64,000 nt of DNA from Larkinella punicea (GCF_003334855.1 NZ_QOWE01000012.1:124001-188000); one strand, 5' to 3'; shown: positions 45,973 through 56,091, counted from the stretch's first letter. Numbers and translations are program-made. Notes: a model not told the origin generated them from the letters alone.

Positions 45973-46079
45973 AAAAAGGGTTGTATCGCAGAGTTGAGCG
46001 GAGTTAAAAGGAGTTGAGCGGAGTTTTTCTCTGCTTACCTCTGATTTCCTCCGCTCAACTCCGCGATACAACCCTTTTT
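45973..46079. repeat. Long inverted repeat after the ThuA gene
   Basis: 31 bp arms (45973-46003 against 46049-46079) with one mismatch, separated by 45 bp, and containing direct copies of GAGTTGAGCGGAGTT in the left arm and loop. It starts 16 bp after the stop codon and ends in a T tract, so it probably terminates transcription before the BlaI promoter, but is far larger than ordinary terminators. Confidence 0.85.
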
Positions 46080-46103
46080 TTTGCAAAAAATATTTCTAAT
46101 AAT

Positions 46104-46132
46104 TTGTTCGTACGAAATATTTCCTACCTTTG
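46104..46132 (+). promoter_or_regulatory. Promoter with overlapping operator of blaI-type gene
   Basis: TTG (46104-46106), 18 bp spacer, then TACCTTTG (46125-46132), an ideal Bacteroidetes promoter. The spacer contains the 10 bp palindrome TTCGTACGAA (46107-46116), a candidate BlaI operator. The start codon lies 4 bp after the -7 box, so the message is almost leaderless. Confidence 0.6.
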
Positions 46133-46136
46133 AATC

Positions 46137-46541
46137 ATGAACGATTCAAAGAACAAAAACACCCCTTCCACCGAGCCGACGAAGGCCGAGTTGGAAATCC
46201 TTCAGGTACTCTGGCGACACGGCCCTTCTACCGTCCGGTTTGTCAACGAAGAACTGAATCAACAGAAGCGGGAAGTGAATTATTCCTCGACGCTCAAGCT
46301 GATGCAGATCATGTTTGAAAAAGGGCTGGTCCGGCGCGACGAAAGCCAGATGAAACACAAATACGAATCGGCGGTTGAGGAAAGTGTCACCAAAAACCTC
46401 TTGCTCAACCGCTTTGTCGACACGCTCTACGAAGGCTCCGCCACCAATTTGATGCTTCAGTTGCTCGGCAACCAAAAAACATCGAAAGAGGAAATCGAAG
46501 CCATCAAAGCATTGATCCGCACGCTGGAATCCGATCAATAA
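46137..46541 (+). CDS. BlaI/MecI/CopY family transcriptional regulator
   Basis: Winged-helix repressor of 134 residues. DNA-binding half: ELEILQVLWRHGPSTVRFVN and VNYSSTLKLMQIMFEKGLVRR; wing with KHKYESAVEE; C-terminal helical dimer part (LLLNRFVDTLYEGSATNLML). The cleavage-prone dimer region is present. The M56 peptidase gene starts 21 bp downstream, so the two form an operon as in BlaI-BlaR1, presumably auto-repressed at the palindrome in the promoter. Confidence 0.93.
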   Translation: MNDSKNKNTPSTEPTKAELEILQVLWRHGPSTVRFVNEELNQQKREVNYSSTLKLMQIMFEKGLVRRDESQMKHKYESAVEESVTKNLLLNRFVDTLYEGSATNLMLQLLGNQKTSKEEIEAIKALIRTLESDQ

Positions 46542-46562
46542 CCCTTTCTAACTTCTCCCAAC

Positions 46563-48503
46563 ATGTCGACAACCGATTCTATTTTGAACGCATTTTGCTG
46601 GATGCTGATTCATTCGCTCTGGCAGGGAATTCTGGCCGCGGTCTTGGCCGGTCTGGTTATTCTTTCAACACCCAAAGCGGGGGTTCGGTGGCGGTATGGC
46701 CTGCTGGTTTCGGTGGTTTTCCTGTTTCTGCTGGGTTGCGGTTTTACCTTTTTCCGGCAACTGGCCCCCTCCGGTGTCAGCTCTCCCACCCTGGTGACTC
46801 TTTCAGGCAGTGAAACCCTTCCCTCCTTCCGGCAAACCCTCATTCCAGCATCGGCGGGGCCGGAACCCACGTTTTGGCAAGCTACCGTCCAGTTTCTGAA
46901 TACGCACACGGATTGGATTATATTGATCTGGGCCTGCTGTTTTTTGTTCAAAGCGGCTCGCCTGTCGATCGGTTTGCGGCATTTGCACCAGTTGCGCCAC
47001 CGGAACATCCACCCGCCAACCGAGCGGTGGCAGTCGGAGTTGCGTCGCCTGTGCGGTTTGCTCGGCATTCCGAAAACCGTCCGGTTGCTGGAGTCGGAGC
47101 GCGTACAGGTTCCCGTCACCATTGGCTACCTCAAACCGCTGGTTTTAGTCCCGTTTGGTCTGCTGGCATCGCTCTCGCCGGAACAGGCCGAAACCGTGCT
47201 GCTTCATGAACTGGCGCACATTCGGCGGAAAGATTACCTGGTGAACCTATTGCAATGTCTGGTCGAGACCGTGTTTTTCTTCCATCCGGCCCTGCTCTGG
47301 ATTTCGGCGCTGATTCGGGAGGAGCGCGAAGCCTGCTGCGACGACCTGGTGATGACCACCACCGGAAACCGAAAAAGCTACCTCGAAGTGCTGGTACTTT
47401 TCCAGGAAACCCAACTTGGCGTTCTTCCGCTGGCGATGGGATTGGCCGACCGGCGGATGCCCCTCCTGAACCGGGTGAAACGGATGCTTTCCAAAGAAAA
47501 CCAGCCGTTGACCAGCCTGGAAAAAACCCTGCTGGTGCTGGCACTGGTGGGCATGACGGCATTCACGTTTTTACCGAAAGCTTCACCGGCTCCCGAAAAA
47601 ACCAGAACCGGGTTTCAGCAAGCGGAGCAAAAACCGGCTCCTGCCGGACAGAAAAAACAACCGGCCCAAACCTCTCCGGCAAAACCCCGGAAGAATGCAC
47701 CGAAAAAACCGGCTTCGTCCAAACCGAAACCTGTCCGCCCTTTGGTGATCGACACAATCCGGTTTGATAAAAAGCCTTTCACCAGCATCCGGTTTGATCC
47801 AACCAATCAGCAGAACAGCCAGGATGTGACCATTACGGCCATCGATGAAACCGGCAAAAAATACATCATGACCCGGCACAACGGACAGGTGGCCGGTTTG
47901 TCCATCAACGACCAGCCTATTCCGACGAACGAGCTTTCCCGGTATACCGATCTGTTCCGACAGGTCGATCGCTTCGCCGGGGAGCGTCTGGAACGGAAGC
48001 AAAAACTCATCGCAGAGCGACTGGCCGGAAACCAGGAGGAACACAGAAGGAGCCAGGAGAAAATGAAGCAGGCGATGGCGGCCAAACAGGAAATGCTCCG
48101 AAAGGAAAACCAGGCATCGTTTGACAAGAGCAAGGAATTTCATCCGCAGAAAGACAAACTTCGTTTGCGGGAGAATGAAACGTTCTTTCAGATTTCTCCC
48201 GTAAAAAAGAAGCGGGAATTCGATCACGCCCGGATTCAGCCGGATGTCGACCGGATCCACGGCATCATGACCGATCTGGTTCAGGAAGGTATCGTTCAGG
48301 ATCCCGATGACATCGACTGGTTTGGTCTGAGCGAAACGGAGTTGATCGTCAATGGCCAAAAACTGTCGCCCGAACTGCACGAAAAACTGCGGAGCAAATA
48401 CGGTATTCGACCGCAATACGGTTTGTATTACGGCCCCGTTCAAATGTCCGGCACCGGTTTTTTCCTGGATCGGAAAGAAACTTCAACCCCATCCAAAGAG
48501 TAA
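46563..48503 (+). CDS. M56 family metallopeptidase / BlaR1-like sensor
   Basis: Membrane zinc peptidase, 646 residues. Helices near 16-35, 45-63, 115-135 and 310-327 surround the catalytic domain with LLHELAHIRRKDYL (HExxH, about 213-217) and the downstream EERE-A-CCDDLV glutamate motif. The family cleaves the partner BlaI on sensing a signal. The C-terminal 310 residues are not a beta-lactam-binding domain: a long Lys/Pro/Ala-rich linker (about 335-385), a beta region with TITAIDETGKKYIM, then highly charged helices. The sensed ligand is thus unlikely to be a beta-lactam directly. Confidence 0.9.
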   Translation: MSTTDSILNAFCWMLIHSLWQGILAAVLAGLVILSTPKAGVRWRYGLLVSVVFLFLLGCGFTFFRQLAPSGVSSPTLVTLSGSETLPSFRQTLIPASAGPEPTFWQATVQFLNTHTDWIILIWACCFLFKAARLSIGLRHLHQLRHRNIHPPTERWQSELRRLCGLLGIPKTVRLLESERVQVPVTIGYLKPLVLVPFGLLASLSPEQAETVLLHELAHIRRKDYLVNLLQCLVETVFFFHPALLWISALIREEREACCDDLVMTTTGNRKSYLEVLVLFQETQLGVLPLAMGLADRRMPLLNRVKRMLSKENQPLTSLEKTLLVLALVGMTAFTFLPKASPAPEKTRTGFQQAEQKPAPAGQKKQPAQTSPAKPRKNAPKKPASSKPKPVRPLVIDTIRFDKKPFTSIRFDPTNQQNSQDVTITAIDETGKKYIMTRHNGQVAGLSINDQPIPTNELSRYTDLFRQVDRFAGERLERKQKLIAERLAGNQEEHRRSQEKMKQAMAAKQEMLRKENQASFDKSKEFHPQKDKLRLRENETFFQISPVKKKREFDHARIQPDVDRIHGIMTDLVQEGIVQDPDDIDWFGLSETELIVNGQKLSPELHEKLRSKYGIRPQYGLYYGPVQMSGTGFFLDRKETSTPSKE

Positions 48504-48633
48504 ACCAGCGATACCAGTAGAACCGGTCTTCTCCGGTAAAGCCGTCGGATCACTCATCTGGCGGCTTTTTGATGCAATTCCCGGAACCCGGATGCCATTT
48601 GCGTAACAGGGTGTTTCTGCCGTATTTTGCTTT

Positions 48634-51600
48634 ATGAGAGGGATTCAAGGAGGTGGCAAAACCGCCGTTCCGGCTTACGGCAAAACCTGGTGGGGACAAC
48701 AATGGCTCAACGCCCTGACCAAAATCGACTGGTCGAACCGCCTGCCCCGGGGTCGGGCCTACGCCAACAAGGGAGCCGTGAAGGAGGTTCAGATCAAAAA
48801 CGGCAGCATTGAAGCCCAGGTGCAGGGCTCTAGACCGCGCCCGTACAAAGTGACCGTCAAAATTCCGGCCTTTACCGAGCGCGAAAAACAACAGCTTGTC
48901 GACGAAGTGCTGACCAACCCGGCTTTGCTGGCCCAATTCCTCAACCGCGAACTCCCCGCCGACCTCAACGACTTTGCCGAACGCAACGGCATCCGGGTCT
49001 TTCCGCGCTCGTGGGCCGATTTTCCAATGAGCTGCTCCTGCCCCGATTTTGCGGTGCCCTGCAAACACCTGGCCGCCGTGGTCTATCTGATTGCCAACGA
49101 AATAGACCGAAATCCATTTGTGGTCTTTCAGCTTCACGGTCTGGATTTGTTGCAGGCGCTCAAAAACCGGAACCTCGACGTCAAAAAAGGCACCGCCGTG
49201 TCGATTCCGACGGCTGCGGAGTTGGCGAAGCCGGAGCCGTTCGACCCGATCACGCCCGACGAAAGCACCTGGTCGACCCTCGACTTGAGCCGGATGAGTC
49301 CATTGGGTAACAAGTTGCTGAAACTGTTGCCCGACAACCCGATTTTCTGGGAAAAGAATTTTAAAAATACCCTCGAAAAAGCCTATAAACTCGCGGCAAA
49401 AGGAGCGGCTAAAGTTGCACCAGAGGACACCCGAAAGCTTGAATCCTTTGCGTGGCACCACGACCTGACCCTGCATTTCGACGCTTCATTTCGCCTGCAA
49501 CATCTTTCGTTTCGCGATGAATACGAGCAAACCGCATCGACCAGCCCGTCCGACAACCTGAGCCAACGCTTCGGCAACACCCTGCTGACCGACGACCTCC
49601 GGGCGGTGGAACAGGCGTCGGACTCGGTCCGGGCCTTGTACTGGATTCAGCAATTTTGCCTGAAACTGCTCGAAAACGGGGCTGTTCTGCCACAATTGCT
49701 GCAAGTCGAAAAGAATAAGTTTGCCGTCCGCTGGCTTCCGGCTACCAACGAAATCACCGTTAAAACGCTGTTTGACCAGTTGCTGTCCATCACGCCCGCC
49801 AACGTGGTTCAGGTACATTCGGATGACAAAAAAAACGGTTTTCAGTCTCCAACCGAGCAGTTGTTTTCACTCTGTTCGTTGTTTTTGAGTGAGTACATGC
49901 GGGCTTTTACATTGCCAATGGGAATGTCTTATTACGACTATAGATCCAAAAGCTACCTGCACTCCTTCGAATGGCCCGACGAACTGTTTTTTCAGCACCG
50001 CCCGGTTTCGTTCGACGGCAAGGGCATGGGCGATTTCCCGGCGACCATTCAGCTTTGGCTCAATCCGTTTTACATTACGCACAAACAATGGGTGCCGCTG
50101 CTGCGTGTGGCCGACACCGACCTGGGTGAACAGTTCACGGTGGACGTGCTGGCCGAAGACCGCAGCCAGCCCCTGCAACCGCCGGTTGAACTTCATCCCT
50201 TTCTGACCCAAAAGCAGTTTGACCCGGTCAAGTTCGATTTTTTGCAGGATTTGATGTTGCTGGTCAATCATTTTCCGCAACTAAACGCCGTTGTGCGGTC
50301 GCAGGGGCAGAAAAAGGCGGTTTTTGACGCCAGGACGTTCGTTGAAATCCTGCTCGAAACTTTGCCGGTGATGCAACTGCTGGGCATCTCGATTCTGTGG
50401 CCCAAATCGTTGCGGGAGTGGATTCGGCCGCAGGTGTCGGGGCAAATCAAGAAAACCGCTACCGACAAAGCCGGTTCCTTTCTGGACCTCGATACCATGC
50501 TGTCGTTCGACTGGCAGGTGGCACTGGGCGACGAACGGCTGTCGCCCGAGGAATTCAAAAAGCTGGTGAAAGGCGCATCCGGTCTGGTCAAAATCCGGGA
50601 TCAATACGTGCTCATTCAACAGGAAGAACTGGATAAACTCTACAAAAAACTCGAAAATCCGCCCAAACTGACGGGCAACGATTTACTGAAAGTGGCGCTG
50701 GCCGAAGAGTATATGGGAAACCACGTTGGATTGTCGCCCGACGTCATTGCCCTGTTGCGCGAACTGACCCAACCCGCGCCAGTACCTTTACCGAAAGGCC
50801 TGCGGGCCGACCTTCGCCCCTACCAACTGCGCGGTTACGAATGGATGGTGAAAAACACGCGATTGGGCTACGGCAGTCTCATCGCGGATGATATGGGGCT
50901 GGGGAAAACGCTCCAGGTCATTGCCCTGTTGCTGAAATTTAAAGAAGAAGGCCGGTTTGAGAAAAAACGCGGTCTGGTGGTGGTGCCGACCACCCTGCTG
51001 ACCAACTGGCAGAAAGAAATCGCCCGGTTTGCCCCCGGTTTACGGGCTTCGATCTACCACGGCACCAAACGCCAGCTCGATCTGGACGATTGCGATGTGC
51101 TGCTGACCACCTACGGACTGGTACGGAGCGACCTCGATGTGTTGAAAAAGCAGGCCTGGCACACGATGGTGATCGACGAAGCGCAGAATATCAAAAATCC
51201 GGGGGTGGAACAAACCAAAGCCGTAAAAGCCCTGAAGGCCGATGTAAAAATCGCCATGAGCGGAACGCCCGTTGAAAACCGCCTGTCGGAGTTCTGGTCG
51301 GTGCTCGATTTTACCAACAAGGGCTACCTGAACACCCTGCCGAAGTTTATCAACGAATTTGCCAAACCGATTCAGATGGAACGCAATCAGGCTCAACTTG
51401 AGGTGTTTCGCAAAATAACCGCGCCATTTCTGTTGCGCCGACTCAAAATCGACAAAAGCATCATCACGGATCTGCCCGATAAAATCGAAAACAACCAGTA
51501 TTGTTCGCTCACCAGCCAACAGGCCGCGCTCTACGAAGGGGTGGTTCGCGAAAGCCTGAATGCCATCAACAACGAAGACGGTATTGCGCGGCAGGGACTG

Positions 51601-52209
51601 GTGCTGAAGCTCATGACGGCCCTGAAGCAAATCGGCAATCATCCCACGCAGTATACCAAAAAGGGCCAGGCCAAACCCGAGCTGTCGGGCAAAATGGCGC
51701 AGTTGTTCGAACTGCTGCCCACGATGTATGATGCCAGCGAAAAAGTCCTGATTTTCACACAATACCGCGAAATGGGCGAATTACTGGCCGGATTCATCGA
51801 AACCGAATATGGCACGAAACCGCTGTTTCTACACGGCGGCACCGACCGCAAGCAACGCGATGCGCTGGTGGATCGCTTTCAGACCGACCGGCATGCCAAC
51901 ACCTTCATCCTGTCGCTCAAGGCGGGCGGAACCGGCCTGAACCTGACAGCCGCCAACCACGTCATTCACTACGATCTATGGTGGAACCCCGCCGTCGAAA
52001 GCCAGGCGACCGACCGCGCCTTCCGGATTGGGCAAACCCGCAACGTGATGGTCTACCGGCTCATCAACCAGGGAACAATGGAGGAAAAAATCGATGCCAT
52101 GATCCGCTCCAAGCGTGAATTGGCCGACCTCAGCGTATCGACCGGCGAAACCTGGCTCGGTGACCTCAGCAACGAAGACCTGCGGGCGCTGGTCAGGCTG
52201 GAGAAGTAG
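48634..52209 (+). CDS. SNF2 family DEAD/DEAH helicase with SWIM zinc finger
   Basis: Large 1191-residue ATP-dependent DNA translocase. SWIM finger near 134-145 (CSCPDFAVPCKH), a middle region of unknown fold (about 200-700), then the SNF2 core: motif I DDMGLGKT (near 750), DEAQ box (near 847), and C-terminal helicase motifs KAGGTGLNLT and ATDRAFRIGQTRNV (near 1125). Comparable in length and order to bacterial SWIM-SNF2 proteins (HepA-like). Probably remodels protein-DNA or stalled polymerase complexes; role inferred. Stands alone. Confidence 0.93.
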   Translation: MRGIQGGGKTAVPAYGKTWWGQQWLNALTKIDWSNRLPRGRAYANKGAVKEVQIKNGSIEAQVQGSRPRPYKVTVKIPAFTEREKQQLVDEVLTNPALLAQFLNRELPADLNDFAERNGIRVFPRSWADFPMSCSCPDFAVPCKHLAAVVYLIANEIDRNPFVVFQLHGLDLLQALKNRNLDVKKGTAVSIPTAAELAKPEPFDPITPDESTWSTLDLSRMSPLGNKLLKLLPDNPIFWEKNFKNTLEKAYKLAAKGAAKVAPEDTRKLESFAWHHDLTLHFDASFRLQHLSFRDEYEQTASTSPSDNLSQRFGNTLLTDDLRAVEQASDSVRALYWIQQFCLKLLENGAVLPQLLQVEKNKFAVRWLPATNEITVKTLFDQLLSITPANVVQVHSDDKKNGFQSPTEQLFSLCSLFLSEYMRAFTLPMGMSYYDYRSKSYLHSFEWPDELFFQHRPVSFDGKGMGDFPATIQLWLNPFYITHKQWVPLLRVADTDLGEQFTVDVLAEDRSQPLQPPVELHPFLTQKQFDPVKFDFLQDLMLLVNHFPQLNAVVRSQGQKKAVFDARTFVEILLETLPVMQLLGISILWPKSLREWIRPQVSGQIKKTATDKAGSFLDLDTMLSFDWQVALGDERLSPEEFKKLVKGASGLVKIRDQYVLIQQEELDKLYKKLENPPKLTGNDLLKVALAEEYMGNHVGLSPDVIALLRELTQPAPVPLPKGLRADLRPYQLRGYEWMVKNTRLGYGSLIADDMGLGKTLQVIALLLKFKEEGRFEKKRGLVVVPTTLLTNWQKEIARFAPGLRASIYHGTKRQLDLDDCDVLLTTYGLVRSDLDVLKKQAWHTMVIDEAQNIKNPGVEQTKAVKALKADVKIAMSGTPVENRLSEFWSVLDFTNKGYLNTLPKFINEFAKPIQMERNQAQLEVFRKITAPFLLRRLKIDKSIITDLPDKIENNQYCSLTSQQAALYEGVVRESLNAINNEDGIARQGLVLKLMTALKQIGNHPTQYTKKGQAKPELSGKMAQLFELLPTMYDASEKVLIFTQYREMGELLAGFIETEYGTKPLFLHGGTDRKQRDALVDRFQTDRHANTFILSLKAGGTGLNLTAANHVIHYDLWWNPAVESQATDRAFRIGQTRNVMVYRLINQGTMEEKIDAMIRSKRELADLSVSTGETWLGDLSNEDLRALVRLEK

Positions 52210-52659
52210 AAAGCAAGAAGATTTGAAAACAATTTATCCCGCCTAGTCATAAATAACTAATAGTCGCTCCCGTACCGGGTTGCTGCGAACTGATACTATT
52301 TTACCATTTCTGTCTGGCAACTGGCAAAAGCCGGAAAATGATGACGCAATTTTTCAAATCGCCTTCTCCGACGGCTGCGGGCTTCCGCAGAACAACCTAC
52401 CCATTCTCGAAAAAACCACCGTTAAACGTATAAGTATTTTTACTTTCCGGAGCAGGCCGATAGTCGATTTTTCTGCCTGCTTTTCTATAAAGCCATCATT
52501 CAAACGCCATCGAATTTTCCAAAAGATTTGGAAAAACGGGTTGTAACCTACTTCCCGCCACTTATTTACCCAGAACAGCCCAATATCAAGTGGAACTGGC
52601 TTGCTGCCGGGCATCAGTCTATTTTAGGGGGATCACGCCATACCGCCCTGACTGATGTT
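52210..52659. other. Intergenic region, 450 bp
   Basis: Between the helicase stop and the lipoprotein start. A reading frame from 52528 runs into the lipoprotein but begins with an unlikely leader. No hairpin terminator or repeat was found by eye. Confidence 0.4.
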
Positions 52660-53457
52660 ATGAAACCCATTCTTTTTTTTCTTCTTGCAGCGACCCCGTA
52701 TCTGTTTTGCGGCTGTGAGCCGGAAGACCATGCGCTGGTGGTCAGCACCTACAATGGTCACACGTTGCAACTAATCGACCACACCACCGTTCGGAGCATC
52801 GGCGAGCGAAACCACCAGGCGGTGTTGGTATTTGACGGGAAAACCGTGTGTGACTATAATGCCGGGTTCCCGTTGCTGCCGGAGCAGTATCCAAACTGGG
52901 TCATTCGCAACTACGACCTGGAGCTTTCCAGCCCCGACCAGACGCCCTGGACGGTTTATATGTCACCCAAAGCCTTCAGCCGGGCCGAATTCGACCAGTT
53001 TATTGCCTGTTTTGAAGCCAAATGGAATGAGATCGATTCGACCCTGACGCATTTCAGCACACCAGCCTTCGGCAAACCGGGTCGCATCGAACGGGTGGTT
53101 TACGGCGAAGCACCCAGGCCCCTGGTGTTCCGACCCGCCCGCCTTCGCTACCAAACCGTGTATGGTCCCAATGCCGGCCCCGAAGAAACTTTCATTATCC
53201 AGCCCGATGGCACCTGGTCTTTTCAGATCGCCGGTAATGGCGACGGAAGCCGTTTTGTGGCCAATGCCGCCAGTGGAATGCTGATGGCGATCAACGGAGA
53301 GTTGTGGCTCGAAAAACCGTTCGTCATCGATCATCCCATGCTCAGCATTCGGCCCGACATGCTCGACCTCTCCGACTCGGAGTACTTCCGGTCATTTGCC
53401 GACTCAACCGGAAAACCGCTGCTGAGCATTATGAAATACCCTTTTACGACAAATTAG
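52660..53457 (+). CDS. Hypothetical lipoprotein, 265 residues
   Basis: Exported protein with a lipoprotein-like signal (MKPILFFLLAATPYLFCGC, either Cys could be lipidated). The mature part is mixed alpha/beta with no named domain: DLELSSPDQTPWTVYMSPK, FDQFIACFEAKWNEID and TFIIQPDGTWSFQIAG. Start chosen at 52660; the open frame begins earlier at 52528. Convergent with the PAS kinase. Not recognised. Confidence 0.6.
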   Translation: MKPILFFLLAATPYLFCGCEPEDHALVVSTYNGHTLQLIDHTTVRSIGERNHQAVLVFDGKTVCDYNAGFPLLPEQYPNWVIRNYDLELSSPDQTPWTVYMSPKAFSRAEFDQFIACFEAKWNEIDSTLTHFSTPAFGKPGRIERVVYGEAPRPLVFRPARLRYQTVYGPNAGPEETFIIQPDGTWSFQIAGNGDGSRFVANAASGMLMAINGELWLEKPFVIDHPMLSIRPDMLDLSDSEYFRSFADSTGKPLLSIMKYPFTTN

Positions 53458-53508
53458 CCCCTCGATCGGTTAGGCAGGCGGCAGACTTTTTGTGCTGGTT
53501 GAAACCGG

Positions 53509-56091
53509 TCAAAGATGAGTACCGCGTTCTTTCCGCAGGGATTCTGCCACAGGGAGATAGACGCTGAACGTGGCTCCCAAACCGGATTGACTCGTGGCCG
53601 TGATGGCTCCACCGTGGTTGGAGGCAACTTTCTCACAGATCGCTAAACCGATGCCGGTTCCGGCAAATTCGGCCTTGCCATGCAGCCGTTGAAATACCTG
53701 AAAAATGCGATCCACATACTTCTGGTCGAAGCCGATGCCGTTGTCTTTTACCTCGATGCAGTGGTAAGCACCGGCGGCCCGAGCCGGTTTTACGGTTGTC
53801 GGCAACGCGATGCTGCTCACGATTTGGGCCGTAACCTGAATCTCGGGGATTACCAGAGCCCCATTGGCTCCTCTCCGGCGAAACTTGAGGGCATTGCTGA
53901 GCAGGTTTTGAAAGAGTTGTTCGAGTTGCGACGAATCGCCCGGCACCGTCGGCAGCGGATCGACCGTCACCACGGCTTTCGACTCCTGAATCACCAGTTC
54001 CAGATCATTCAGGACGGTTTTGACCACAACCGCGAGGGACACCGGTTCAACCGTGTCCTGTTGTGTGGAGATGCGCGAAAACGTCAGCAGGTCTTTGATG
54101 AGGGCCGACATCCGGCCGGCCGCCAGTTGCATCCGCTCCAGGTAATTGATACCATCGCCCAACTGCGTGTTGTACTGGTTTTTCAGCAAGTCACCAAACT
54201 GTTGCACCTTTCGCAACGGTTCCTGCAAGTCGTGGCTGGCAATGTAGGCAAACTGCTCCAGGTTTTCATTGGAACGCATCAGGAGTTGGTTGGATTCGGA
54301 AAGTTCTTCGTTGGTGGTCGCCAGTTCTTCGATGGTTGCGGCCAGTTCTTCATTGGTCGACGCCAGTTCTTCGTTGGTTGCCTCCAGTTCTTCCGTTCGT
54401 TCCTGCACCTGATGCTCCAGGGCAAGCTGTCGTTTGCGCTGTTCCGTAATATCCTGTGCCGTGCCAACCAGCCTGAGCGGTTTTCCCTCCGCATTGAAAA
54501 AGAGCCGGGCCTGGGCGTGAATGATTCGCACCTGCCCCGTCAGCCGGTTGATGATCGGATGTTCATTGTCGTAGAGACCTGACGAACCCGGCTGGATTGC
54601 GGCCGTAATGGCATCGGCAACCGACTGCCGGTATTCATCCGGCAGCGGATTGTAGGCTTCATCCATGTTTTTGGTATTTTCTGAAAAGCCCAACCAGTGC
54701 ATAAACCGTTCCGAATAGGTGAATACGCCGGTTTCCACCTCCATGCCCCAGGTGCTGAGTTCGGCCAGTTCGACGGCATCCCGCAGCGCACTCTCGGCTT
54801 CTTCAATTTTCTGGCGGGCCCGCCATTGGTGGGTTACATCCAGCGCCACGTTCAGGATGGCGTATACCTGGCCCTGTTCGTTGGTCAGCGGCTGGTAGGT
54901 AAACGTAAACCAGAAGCTTTGCAAACGGCCGTCCACCACCAGATCGGCCTGCTGTTCCGTTGTTTGGTAGGCCACGCCGGTCGTAAATACGTCTTCCAGC
55001 AAGCCAATAAAAGGCTGGCCTTCCAGCTCCGGCAAGGCTTCCGCCAGTTCCATTCCAATCACGGCGGGAGTTTTCCCCCAGAGGTGGATCATGGCGTCGT
55101 TGGCCATTTCGATGACAAAATTCAGGCCTGCATACACAGCCATCGCCACCGGGGCCTCCGCAATCAGACTCCGAAAACGGGCATCACTTTCCCGCAGGGA
55201 CTCTTCGGCCAGTTTCTGATCGTGTACGTCCACCACCGTTCCAATCATTCCTTTATAACGCCCCTCGGCACTAAACCGGGGATTGCCACTGTCAATGGCC
55301 CAGCGATAGTGACCGGTTTTGTTGCGTAAGCGGTACAGAGCCGTAAAAGGCACCTGCTTTTCATTGGCTTCAATAAATTGCTTTCCAGCCTCTTCCTGGT
55401 CATCAGGGTGCGTCATAGTGAGCCAGCCAAATCCTTCCGCTTCTTTATCGGTCTGGCCGGTATGGTCATACCACTGTCTGTTCAGGTAGGAACAATAGCC
55501 GTCGGGTTCGGTGATCCAGAGAATGGCCGGCATCGTTTCGACAAGCTGGCGGAAATAATTCTCATTCGCTTCCTCTTTTTCTCGTCCGGCTACCGAAGCC
55601 GTTCTTTCAATACAGGTAACGAATACCCCACTGATTTGTCCGTTATCGTCATAGGCAGGACTGCAACTGATTGTCCAGTAAATAGCATCCAGCCGATTGT
55701 TGCGGAAAAGGGGGATGAGCAGGTCTTCGCTCCAGGTTGCTTCACCCGTTGACCGTACCTGATCAATCAGGGGGCTGATGATGGACCAACTCTCCGGCCA
55801 CACGGTTTCGCCCTTCCGGCCCAGAGCACCGGGGTGCTTTCCTTCCGCCCCGAAGCTGGCGCGAAACGCATCATTGTAAAAAAAAAGGAGGTCGTCTCCC
55901 CAGAACAGAAACATCGGAAACCGGGACGACAGAATCAGGTTCAGGGTGGTTTGCAGACCGAGTGACCAGTGCTTGATCGGCCCCAAAACCGTTTCAGACC
56001 AGTCAAAAGAACGAATGCGGTTCCCCATCTCACCCCCTCCAGCCGGGAAGTCCGGAGCAGGCACGGGTTTATTCATACCAGTAGAGTTCAT
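53509..56091 (-). CDS. Multi-PAS hybrid-type sensor histidine kinase (soluble)
   Basis: Cytoplasmic-looking kinase, 860 residues from Met at 56091 (frame opens at 56160). Several PAS/PAC domains: FPMFLFWGDDLLFFYNDAF, DGYCSYLNRQWYDHTG, EAPVAMAVYAGLNFVIEMAN, and a MGMEVETGVFTY region. A coiled coil built of EELA(S/A)T repeats follows, then the HisKA domain with IASHDLQEPLRKV (His near 619) and HATPase with DNGIGFDQKYVDRIFQVFQR and GTGIGLAIC. No membrane helix and no receiver domain; it likely senses a small ligand or redox state, partner regulator unknown. Confidence 0.9.
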   Translation of the reverse strand: MNSTGMNKPVPAPDFPAGGGEMGNRIRSFDWSETVLGPIKHWSLGLQTTLNLILSSRFPMFLFWGDDLLFFYNDAFRASFGAEGKHPGALGRKGETVWPESWSIISPLIDQVRSTGEATWSEDLLIPLFRNNRLDAIYWTISCSPAYDDNGQISGVFVTCIERTASVAGREKEEANENYFRQLVETMPAILWITEPDGYCSYLNRQWYDHTGQTDKEAEGFGWLTMTHPDDQEEAGKQFIEANEKQVPFTALYRLRNKTGHYRWAIDSGNPRFSAEGRYKGMIGTVVDVHDQKLAEESLRESDARFRSLIAEAPVAMAVYAGLNFVIEMANDAMIHLWGKTPAVIGMELAEALPELEGQPFIGLLEDVFTTGVAYQTTEQQADLVVDGRLQSFWFTFTYQPLTNEQGQVYAILNVALDVTHQWRARQKIEEAESALRDAVELAELSTWGMEVETGVFTYSERFMHWLGFSENTKNMDEAYNPLPDEYRQSVADAITAAIQPGSSGLYDNEHPIINRLTGQVRIIHAQARLFFNAEGKPLRLVGTAQDITEQRKRQLALEHQVQERTEELEATNEELASTNEELAATIEELATTNEELSESNQLLMRSNENLEQFAYIASHDLQEPLRKVQQFGDLLKNQYNTQLGDGINYLERMQLAAGRMSALIKDLLTFSRISTQQDTVEPVSLAVVVKTVLNDLELVIQESKAVVTVDPLPTVPGDSSQLEQLFQNLLSNALKFRRRGANGALVIPEIQVTAQIVSSIALPTTVKPARAAGAYHCIEVKDNGIGFDQKYVDRIFQVFQRLHGKAEFAGTGIGLAICEKVASNHGGAITATSQSGLGATFSVYLPVAESLRKERGTHL

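Noticed and set aside
53680-54582. Rightward frame of 300 codons
   Set aside because: Shadow of the PAS kinase; repeated Phe/Gly/Gln pattern results from the coiled-coil repeats on the other strand.
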